Shown here: positions 35,721-45,661 of the stretch, in pieces | Numbering within the stretch: the first letter of the stretch is position 1 | How the letters are laid out: each line of letters starts with the position of its first letter | DNA from: Chromera velia | Lineage: Eukaryota > Sar > Chromeraceae | DNA: 62,000 bases | Reading direction: 5' to 3' | Assembly: GCA_018398765.1 (NCBI GenBank) | Contig: JAHBMJ010004062.1 | Coordinates: 14,999 to 76,998 of the forward strand | Translations under genes and position numbers: made by a program | The notes under the pieces: generated by a model | The model's input: only the letters and a program-made list of their open reading frames with translations | Told to the model about the DNA's origin: nothing | The model's database searches: none

Positions 35721-37412
35721 AAAATCCTAGCCGAATATTCTCTGAGATTAATTCTTATTGTTAAACTTTGAAATTCCACTATAGAAATTTCATAAATTAT
35801 AGCTAAAATTCTAGTTAAAATCTACGCTAAAATCCAGGTTTAAGTCTCTATTTGATTCCCATATAAAAACCGCTAATATTAGCTAACATTCATATAAGGG
35901 ACTGAGACTGTCACTGAGTGTACTATAAAAACTTGTAAAATCATTTTTTCGTTTTTGAGTTGAAAAGCGTTCACGACTAGGTTCATGAATCTTACCTACC
36001 TGTAAACCATAATGTGTCAATGTGATAGCTACCAAAAATATTTCTAAACAATTGTTTTATTAATTTATTTAAACCATCCAAAGTCAAGTTAATCCTGTAA
36101 AATTGAACCTAGTAGAAGTGGACTTACACCATAAAAAAAACTTTATTTTTTATAACTATATATACTAGTAGGAACTATATTTTAAAAACTTTCACATTTT
36201 TAAGAACTTTATATTTCGATTTTAATGTCACGGTAGAACTGAAGTGACTACCAGATCATTTGATTCGACAATCAGTTCCGAGATGGTTCCTCATCAGCCT
36301 ATGCGATATTTAAGACGCTAATCCAAAACATGCATGTACAGGAGACGACTTGATGCTCAAAAAACGGTCGAGCGGCCAACGAATGCTTCGAAACAACTGC
36401 ATCATGCAGTATGTGTGTCAATCTGAATCTGGTTTCCCTCGATCGCAAGTGAAACAGGATACGATCGTTTTCAAGAAGCTCAAGCTCCGAATATGCGAGG
36501 GAAAAGGAAACCTCTGAAGGAATATAGTCGGCACGAGAATTTAGCATGCAGGCAACCGTCGGCAAAAAGTAAAAACTTCGACGGAAGCCTTATTCCAATC
36601 AAATGAGAGCTGACGGACACACGAAGCGACAGTCAATAGGCATGCACGCACACCATTCATGCACAAACCTGCTGAGGTTTGTTCCATCTCCCGCGGACGA
36701 CACACACGTGAATAAGAAAACGACGCTCACTAACGGACACGCTTGCATGCACACTTATTACTTACACGCACCTTCTCACTGTTAATCATTCATGAAGTCA
36801 CTGCCTCCTTTTTCGAGTCGATTCGCAAACTTAGCCCGCAACTGCAGGGCAGGATCGATGATAGAAGGGGTACGGCAGGATCGGTTGAGTCGCTCACTTA
36901 CGGGGAAGATCGAAAGAAAATTCCAAGGGATCATCCTCGTTCCGGCAAGTTTGGGCCAGCCTTTAGATGAAGTAAGAAGCATTAGTTCATTCAATTCAAG
37001 TTCATGAACACTGGCCGCACACCTCCCCGGTTTTGGGGGGAGCGATGAAAAGGAACCCGCCCTCTCTTCACCTTCAACTCGACCTGCCGGCAAAGTGAAG
37101 CTCTCGTGTGATTCCTTCACAAGAAGACGACAGGGCGAGGGGAGGAAAATGAAAAGACGGCGTGGTTTCCTTTCCGCAAGGCCAAAAGCAAACCACTACA
37201 TGGACCATAAGGGCAAGAAAAGGTTTTTCGTCATTGTCGTTTTCATTCATTCATTCATGCAATCTTTCATTCACATCAAGTTAATTAATTGACGCTCCGT
37301 CACCCACCCGTCCCCCTTCCCACCCCTCTGACGGCGTCGCTGACTAACGCATGCACTATTTCTCATCCATGTACTATTTCCTTCTCCGTGACCTTCGTTT
37401 CTGAATGTTTGT
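35721..37412. other. AT-rich spacer between LINE remnant and secreted-protein gene
   Basis: 35721-36240 is strongly AT-rich with degenerate repetition of TAAAATC/TAAAATTC units. From 36240 to 37412 the sequence is less AT-rich and contains short open frames on both strands (36299-36547 minus, 36782-37120 minus, 36792-37007 plus). They lack family resemblance and consistent splice partners, so none is called. The 3' UTR of the minus-strand secreted protein should lie near 37300-37412, where an (ATTC)n run occurs at about 37242-37257. Confidence 0.5.
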
Positions 37413-40400
37413 TTAGTACCCCTTGCTCATCTCGTCGAAGAGCCCTCTGAAGTCGAGCTCCTCTGCTGCCTTCTCCAGCTTGAAGGCGTCGCCGATGGAC
37501 AGACCCTCCCCGAAGCCCTTGAGGCCGTGGGGGTTCATGAGGGGCATTCCCTTGAAGAGGGAGTTCTTCTCGTAGTCAGTTCCGTTCTTGTAAGCAACCT
37601 CGGTCTTGTTGGAATAAGGAGACCCGAAGAACACTGAGTGCATGTCACGGAAGAGGGCATCAGCCATCTTGTGAGCCTTCATGACGGTGGGAGATCCCTC
37701 AGGGAACATCTTGGGCATTCCCGCGAATTTGTCCTCAGGGGTGAACATCTCGGCCAGCTTCATGGCCTTGAGGGGGGTCAGGAGGGAGAAGGGGGCCATG
37801 CCTCCCTTGTCGGCCCCCTCGGTCTTGTTGGTGGCCATCATGCGGCGTCTGGACTTCTTGGAGTCATCCAGCTCGTCGGCAAGCAGGTTATCGAAGATGT
37901 TGGTGGACTTCTGGAGGTTGTCCAGGATGTCAGCAAGACCGCCGGTGTGGTACTCCCCGCCGAAGGACTTCAGCCAGGCACCGAAGTCAGGGGTCTGACC
38001 GGTGGCCACGAGCTGAGTGAAGGACAGAGCCATGTTGGCACCGATCTTGATGGGAGGGGGGATGGTGTTCTCGATAGACTCCATCACGCGGATGGCATGG
38101 ATGGCCTGCAGTCAGTCAGGAGACATGCACACAGTGAGACACACAAATTGTGTACAACCAGTAACAGATCACTGTGTTGGTAGGAGCAAAAATGATAGCC
38201 GAGAAGTGAGGAATGCCGGTTCTCCACAGAAATAGTGAGACAGAAAGTGATCCCAGTCGATCTGTTGAAGTCTGTTTGTACAGGTCGAGACGCACCTGAG
38301 GAGGGAGGTGGGGGATGTCACGGATGACGTCAGAGGGGTAGGGCACAAGGCACTTAGAGCCGACGTTGGGGGGGGTGTCTCTGGGGATGAAGAACAGAAC
38401 CTTGACGTGCTCGTCGTTGGGTCTGTCGTATCTGAGGTCGTAGCGGGGACAGTTGATGCCCATCCCTGCAGCAGGACAGACAAAAAGGAGACAGCAAGTA
38501 CGTACGTCCATTTCCATTTCATTCTTCAAAGCCTGATGTGACAGCAACGCGAGAATATAATTTCAGGAAGGAAAGAGTGTCGGGCTTTTCAAGGACAGGA
38601 CAGAGAGTTGGTGCAGTGTCGATCGAGATGCGGAATGGTTTTCGCTTGACTGACTGACTGACTGACTGACCAGTTCCGATAAGGATGTAGTCTCCGACTC
38701 TCTGGTTCTTCTTGATTCCGAACTTCTCCACGGGGCCGGGGAAGGTGGGGAGGTCAACACCCTCGATGGCGGCCTCTGTCTCCTGAAGGGGAGTGAGGTC
38801 CTGTCTGACGAAGTTGACAACGTCAATGATCTCAGTGGTGTTGGTCTTGGCGGGGATGTGAGACTTGGGGAGGTCGGTGAATCTCTTGACCTTGGAGGGG
38901 GGCAGGGGGGTTCTTCTGAACAGCCAGTCTTCGAAGATGTTGGGAAGGTGGAGGAAGGGAGCGAAGGAGGTAGCGGTACCGAAGGTGGCGAAAGGGGTGA
39001 GGGTAACCACGGGAGCGAACTGGATGGACACACCGGAAGTCCAGGTTCCGGACATACGGAGAATGGGGGCAGAGAAGTAACTGCACACACAGGAGGAAGG
39101 AAGACGGAGAAGCGCTTTTCAATGAAAGCCTGTCAGAGATGAACGACTGATTCTTTACCGACAAGTAAGCCAGAGATCAATCAGGGGTTCCACAAAAAAA
39201 AAAGATTCCTACTCCTGACGTCAGCCTGACGTCAGCGCGACCCCTGCCCTCAGAAAAAAGGCTGGTACAAAAACGAATACAGAGAGGGAAGAGCACAACG
39301 AAGAAAGCACACTCACTGACTGACCGGAATCCGCTCATCCATGCAGGGGAGAGGGTGATGAAGTTACCGACGTAGATCGTCACACCGGGATGGAAATCGG
39401 GGGCGAGACCGGCGGTGGGGGTCAGGAAGATCTTCACACCCTGGGTGGACCCGGGGGACAGACCGATAGTGGGGGCGCAGGCGTGGGTGAACCTGCAAAC
39501 AGGATTACATAAAGAGGCTCAATACGAAACTTCGAGGCTTCCTGGGAAAGAAAGCTGATCACTGACACATTTCACACTTCACTGAGATGACCAAACAGAA
39601 AGCAAGACTGTGGCACCAAGACACCGACTCCTTAGCTGCATCAACGTTCAGACAAGTACTGAAATCAGAAGAAAAGCGAAGGCCGCATGATCTTTTCATC
39701 CATCCACTGATGAGAGACCGACCCGTAGTTTCTGCCGGGAGCACCAGAGTAAGTGGGGATGTCGGGGGAGCACTTGGTGGAGCGACCAGGGAAGCCGGGG
39801 CGGCGGGCGGGCTCAGCGGGAGGAGCAACGGGAGCGGCGGCAACAGAAGAGGAGCCTCCCATTCCAGAGGGGGCGGCCCATCCGTCAAGGAGCTGGAGGG
39901 ACTGGACCTGGGCGGCCTGCATCTCCTCGTCGTTCTCAGGCACGGCGTAGTAGGGATCCACACCCTCGTTGTCAAGAACCTGACGGGCCTCGACTCTGTC
40001 CAGACCGTTGTCTCCGTTACCCATGGGAGCGTCACAGTCCCATCCGTAGGTCCAACCGATATCGATGGATCCATCCTCTTCGGTCTCGGACTCGGCCACA
40101 AGGGCAAGGGCATCGTCATCGAGGTCGTTGCTGTCCTCAATGGTGCCGAAGTACTCAGCGCGCATGCCGGTGGAGACCTCAGAGAAGTCAAGCCACTCAC
40201 CCTCGCACTCAACCTCAACTCTGCCGTGAGAAGTCACACGGACACCGGGCATGGTGTGGGCAGAGCTGCCGAAGGAAGAGGGAAGGGATCCGAGGTTGGA
40301 GTCAGCCTTGTCGGCGTTCTCAACGGCCACTCTGACGCACTCTTGGAGACGGCGTCTTCTCTCATTGGGGGTGTCCTCGGGACCTCCTCCGAGACGGCGG

Positions 40401-41775
40401 CCCTCCTTGGCGAGACGGCGTCTCTTTTCGCTTCTCTGCCAGTGATGGAAGGACTCGAGCTCAGAGAGCTTCCTGGTCACGGACTGGATGGACATGCCCT
40501 TCATGTACAGGGGTCTGTGCTTGTATCCGACGGCCTTGTCGGAGGCGGCGCCAGCGAGGCGGCGTCCCTTCAAGGCGTCTTCGATCTTGGCGGCATCCTC
40601 GGCGGCGCCGACTGCGTTGTAGACGGTGCCAGAGCCGGCGGGGGTCTGCTCGCCGAGGGGGTTCTGCCTTCTCAGGTACTGGGCGGCAGAGGCGGAGGGG
40701 GTGCGGGGGCAGTCTCCGGTGGGTCTGCACTGGGCGTAGTTCTCCCACTGGCTGTTCTTGTAGCAGGTGAAGCCCTGCACAGCGCACTTGTTGTCCTCGG
40801 GGGCAAAGAAGCAGTTGTCATAGGGCCCAGCAGGCTGGGGTCCGGAGACAACCTTGGCGCCCTCAGGGAGACGAGAGGGAGTCACGCACTGTCTCTGGAA
40901 CTGCAGTCAGAAGAGAAGAGGGAAGGGAAAAGGTGGGGGACAGGTGAAGGATTGAGGTGGTAAGGAACGCGATGTGAACGGAGTCTGTGTAGTGAAGAGT
41001 GGAGGGGCAAGAGCAAAGGTCTGCAGAGAGGAGGCGATGAAGGGGTAGCGGGCAGTCACCTACTCAAGACCAGACGACTGACCATGTTGAGCTCGACGCA
41101 CACAAGACCCTCATCGCAGTCACCAAGATAGGTGCAGGGGGCCTCCTCGAATCCGGCCTCGGAGTGGGTAGGCTGCTCACCGACTGCAGTCAGTCACAGA
41201 GAGGAGAAAAGTGGTGTAACGATAAGTGTAGGTCAGACAAAGGAGACATGGTCTGTATAAGTGTTGCGCAACGTTTTCGGAACTGTTGACTGACCGAGGC
41301 AGGGCATGACCATCTTGACCTTCTGCCCGCAGATATCCCAGGTGCCATCCTCAGGAGGCACGGAGAGACCATCCATGGTGGGAGAAGGGTTGGCAGAGGC
41401 GATCACATCTCCAGTCTCAGACATGAACACCCACTTTCCTCCAACGGGGTTCTCCAGGTAGTCGAAGGTGGCACCAGGGGTGCTGGCACCACTTGCAACC
41501 TTTGCTGCGGCTTCGCTGTCATCTGCCTGGAGAGCCAGCCAGTTAGTGGAGGACTCAGATCCGAAGAACACGGAAGATCCCTCTCCGTGGCCAATCAGCC
41601 AGTACCTCTGAACGTCGGTGGTGGGGAAAAGAGTCTTGATGGCGTCGCACTGTCCGCTGTCACCAAGCTGCTTGATTTCCTCAGTAAAAAGCAAGTTACA
41701 GTGAAATCCTGATTCATCAGCTGAGGCGCTGACCGCAAGGAAGGTCAGCAACAATGTAACGGCTGCACGAGCCAT
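37413..41775 (-). CDS. Large secreted orphan protein with CBM1-like cysteine motif and RRL sites
   Basis: Seven exons give a complete 1066-residue frame: 41775-41295, 41183-41083, 40900-39723, 39492-39325, 39080-38671, 38465-38296 and 38105-37413. The protein begins with a clear signal peptide (MARAAVTLLLTFLAVSASA). The N-terminal 260 residues are Cys-rich. Residues about 224-259 include CAVQGFTCYKNSQWENYAQC, whose C-x6-C-x11-C spacing and T-C, N, Y-x-Q-C residues resemble the end of a fungal-type CBM1 cellulose-binding module. A basic stretch (about 300-385) carries four RRL tripeptides, a possible processing region. The rest, rich in Phe, Thr and Pro with no membrane span, is unrecognised. 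Codon use is strongly biased to C- or G-ending codons (AAC, TTC, AAG), unlike its neighbours, suggesting very high expression. Probably a secreted or cell-surface/wall protein; the function is not assignable. Confidence 0.8.
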
Positions 41776-42692
41776 TGTGTTCGATCTGTCAGAAACCGAT
41801 TGGAGTCGTTGCGCAACACCTTGACAGAAGGCTTAGCGAAAAGGTCTCTTCTGCAACCCTGCAAGCTTCAACGAAGGAGCAAGGTTGGTGTTCAGACCTG
41901 ATGCTAAGTGTATGTATTGACACGATGCTTCAGATCTGTATGAATGAAGACGGGGTGGTGGGCTGTAAGTGCAGAAGAAACGAATGTGTAGGTCAGAAAA
42001 ACGATGTATGCCTGCACGTGCGATGCACTTGCGTGTCGCGTGCACAAAAAAGCCAGTTTTTTTAATCGGTTAATTTTCGGGACACACCTTTTTCAGAACG
42101 GATGAGTGCCTCGTGAACACGCACCATCTGAAGTTGGAGAGCGCGCGCTGTACGCGTACGTACGTATATATATATATATATATATATGTACGTATATATA
42201 TATATATATATATACGCGTCGATATCATATGTGGATTCGTGAATGTTATGCAAAATGGGCAAAAATCTTTCTGGGGCCTTAAATTTGGTTGCAGAGCTGC
42301 CCCCTGTGACTTGCAACAATTCGAATTTTATGGCCCCGGAAAGTTCGCGAGTTGATCGGCCGACCGACCGTCCCCAGCCGGCTCCATGCATGAGATCAGG
42401 ATAGACCGGCTCCTTTGATCGTGACCACTTACCATGCAGCTAATCGCATGCATGCATGTGCAACTTAATTAATATGTGCAAATTATATAGAGAGAACAGA
42501 ACGTACCAGCTGTAATCATTCATTCAACGATCGGGCTAACCTTCAACTGTTACCCAGATCTCTCTTTCCGGCTCTGCATCGCGTCCAGCTGTGTCCGTGC
42601 GTGCATCCTTGGCAAGTGGCGAAGCGCCCTTAACTTTCCAGCGAAAAGATCAACCTCTGTCTTGCCCACAAAAACCTATCGAAAATCAGCTG
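41776..42692. promoter_or_regulatory. Head-to-head promoter region of secreted-protein and coiled-coil genes
   Basis: About 920 bp lie between two divergent start codons. It contains a palindromic (TA)n block at 42152-42218, CGGCCGACCGACCG at about 42358 and GCATGCATGCATG at about 42446. No coding frame with support is seen. Assumed to serve both genes from the arrangement only. Confidence 0.4.
42152..42218. repeat. Palindromic (TA)n with ACGCGT flanks
   Basis: Two (TA)n runs are separated by TGTACGTA and bordered on both sides by ACGCG(T)/TACGTACG, giving a nearly self-complementary stretch of about 65 bp that could extrude as a cruciform. Confidence 0.8.
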
Positions 42693-43940
42693 ATGCTGGC
42701 AAGCGCATCAACGCCAGGGCTTCCTGGCAATGTCATGGCGCTGCACGGCGATGCGACTGAAAATCTGCCTATGGAAGTCATCAAGGGACAGGAAGAGGGG
42801 GACACGCCGCAGCTTCAGACAGAATGGTGGGCTTTGACCTAGAGGCCTTCCCTGATGCTCCCCACCCCTCCGTTGGCCCCCCCCCCCCTTTCCTTCCAGT
42901 TTCGCTTCGTACGCTGGTTTCACTCCCCCAATGATCTCTTTGTGGATATCCTTTGAACACCATTACGGCCCCAAAGGCGTTTCTGTTTGTTTTGGAATGG
43001 TATTGGCCAATCTACATTTGATTGTTACAAGCATGTTCCTGCTACATACACATGGGTTTGAATGGGCATGCAAACTGATTCATCCACCGGATCGGCTCGA
43101 TCTCTGCGTTCAGGCACGGGATGTCCAACCGACTGGACGAGCTGGCTCACATGGGGGACTACAGGGAAGCTTTGAAACTTCAACGAGAGATGGCGAGCTT
43201 CAAGAATTCATTCGACGTTTCGTCAGTCACCCAATGAGCACATTCTAGATGTACTTGTCGACATAAGGCTTTTTCCTGTCATGCATGGCTGCTGCCCGGG
43301 TCTTGCATGTATTGGACAGCTGCCTGAGAACGGGCTTTGCCTCTGAGTCTCTGTTCTCTTTCACGGAGACCTCTCACTGTAAAATAAGCGAATCGCGTCC
43401 TCCTGCATGCTTTTCCGCTTCACCTTCTGCTAGTCACTATTTCTGTGTACAAGAAGGCTCTCGGATACCCTCTTTGACAGAACGATTCCCCGTCTACTCG
43501 CCCAAGCAGTTGGTTGAAAGAGCGATAAGGGTCCAGAGGTGTGAGGAGAAGACCCAGTTGCCTTCGATAGGCCCCCGAAAGAGATTGCCATTTTTGAGCC
43601 CCTCCGCTCCCCCCCTGTCGTCCGCAGAGAGTCCATCGGGCTTCGGACAAAAATGGACAAGTGCAGGGCAACAGAGAAGGCACTGTTGGACGAGAACAAA
43701 CAGAAGTTGCTGAAGGAATTCGACGAAGCCTGGAAGGGAAAAATCAAAGATCTGAGGGAATTTTACGGAAGGTCGGCACCACACACACAGAGAGAAGGGG
43801 GGGGGGAGAGACAAAGAGGGAGAGGGAGAGGAAAGGGAGAAGGGGGGGGGGGGAGGGAAAGGGAAAGGGAAAGGGAAAGGGAGAGGGAGAGGGAGCGGGA
43901 TAGGGAGAGGGAGTGGGAGAGGGAGATGGGGGGAAGGAGC

Positions 43941-43976
<36 letters not shown>

Positions 43977-45622
43977 AGGAAGGAAGGAAGGAAGGAAGGA
44001 AGGAAGGAAGGAAGAGATGAATCTATGTTGGGCGCAAGGGACAAGGGCATGCCCTCCTTTTTTGTTTTGCCTCCCACCCCTCACCTCGCGTTTATTCCAC
44101 CATAAGGTCAAGTTATTGCTGAACGAAAAATTTGCTTGCATGGATATCTATCTGCCCTTTCCTGCATCGGTGCTTCTCTACTTCTCGACCCCTCTATCTC
44201 CCTGCTTGTCTCAATGTTTTTCTCTTTCCCTCTGCCAACCCACTGTCTTTCAACACTGTTCTGTGTTCTGTCTGCCTCCCCCCCCTCATGAACCTCCCCG
44301 ATATTCACGGATCTCCGTGTGTGCGTGTGTCAAACCCTCTGCGCATCTGCAGGCTCTTCGAGGAGCTTGAGGTCGGTCTGTCGGAATGTGTGTTTGTGCC
44401 CTGTCTCTCTCTCTCTCTCTCCCTCTGTTTCTCTCTCGTGGTGTATCTGTCTGTCTGTTCTTTTTTGTCTGATTGTCCGTCTGTCTGTCTGCCTGGCGTG
44501 GAAGTGATCTCCCAAGGTTGTCTTCCTGGTTTCTGTATCTGCGAGAGAGAACGGTAAGGGGCTAAAAGCGGAGAATCGAAGAAAGAGACGCCAATCTTCT
44601 CGAGGATGGAGACCCATAGAGCTGAGTAAGGAGTCAGAAAGGGCACAAACAAATGAGGAGATGCGAGAAAAGAAAGCAAGAAAGAAAGGAAGATCAAGGC
44701 GCGTTGCAACAAAGATAAAATCGGGACTCTGGATGCAAAGAAAATCTGTCCAAACAAGGACTCAGAAGACAGAAGGGTACAGGCAGAAGAAGAATGGTTA
44801 CCTCAACAGGAGAAGAAGAAGGTTCACTGTTGATTCTCTTCATGTACGTCTCCATCCATCCATGCAGTCTCGGCAGAAAGCCGAAGTAGCCGAACTGGAG
44901 GGTTATTACAAAGGTCAGCCAGGGCATTGATGCGTCCTTGCGTGTGTCAATTATCACAAAGGTCAGCCAGGGTATGATGCCAAAATGGATCCAATCAAAC
45001 CAACGCATTTTCTACCATTGTTCCAGAAAAAAAAGCCAACCAAATCATTGCATTGACGGAGGGTTCCCTTCTGATCATTGCATTGACGGAGGGTTCCCTT
45101 CTGATCATTGCATTGACGGAGGGTTCCCTTCTGATCACTTCGATCGCATTGTCGGGCTGGGAGTTCATCTCTCTTTCCGTTTATGTGTGATGAGCCTGTT
45201 TGTTTCTTTGTTTGTTCGCCTCACGGATGCATATTTATTTGTACCATTTTACTTTTCTGTCAGGCTCAGATGTTATCAACCTTACTGGTTTCTTGGGGGA
45301 CTCAGCGAGCTGTCATCTAAAGCTTTGCCTCTATAATTGCTTCATCTCTTCTATTCGATCCACCTGACTCATGAGGGATGACAGAAAACTCGGTTGCTTG
45401 TTTCCCCCCAAAACGCCCTTGCCACAACAACCAGTGTTCTCGGTAATTGATCGTACGACGGCATCATCCTTTCCTTCATTCCTTCTTTCTGCAGCAATCA
45501 CACAAGGGGAGATGCCTCCAGTCCCTCCTCTCGGAAGTCATGAAATCGGTCGGTGCATCCTTTGATTCCTTCCTTCCTTCCTTCCTTCCTTAAAGGCCTA
45601 GGCATCTCCGTGTATCTCTCAA

Positions 45623-45661
<39 letters not shown>

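Noticed and set aside
36299-37120. Open frames of 60-112 codons on both strands
   Set aside because: No ATG in good position or no consistent splice partner, overlapping frames on opposite strands, no family resemblance.
39587-40963. 458-codon open frame on the plus strand
   Set aside because: It lies opposite exon 3 of the secreted-protein gene. The strong C/G-ending codon bias of that exon removes stops on the other strand, and the translation is Gly/Val/Leu-rich without motifs.
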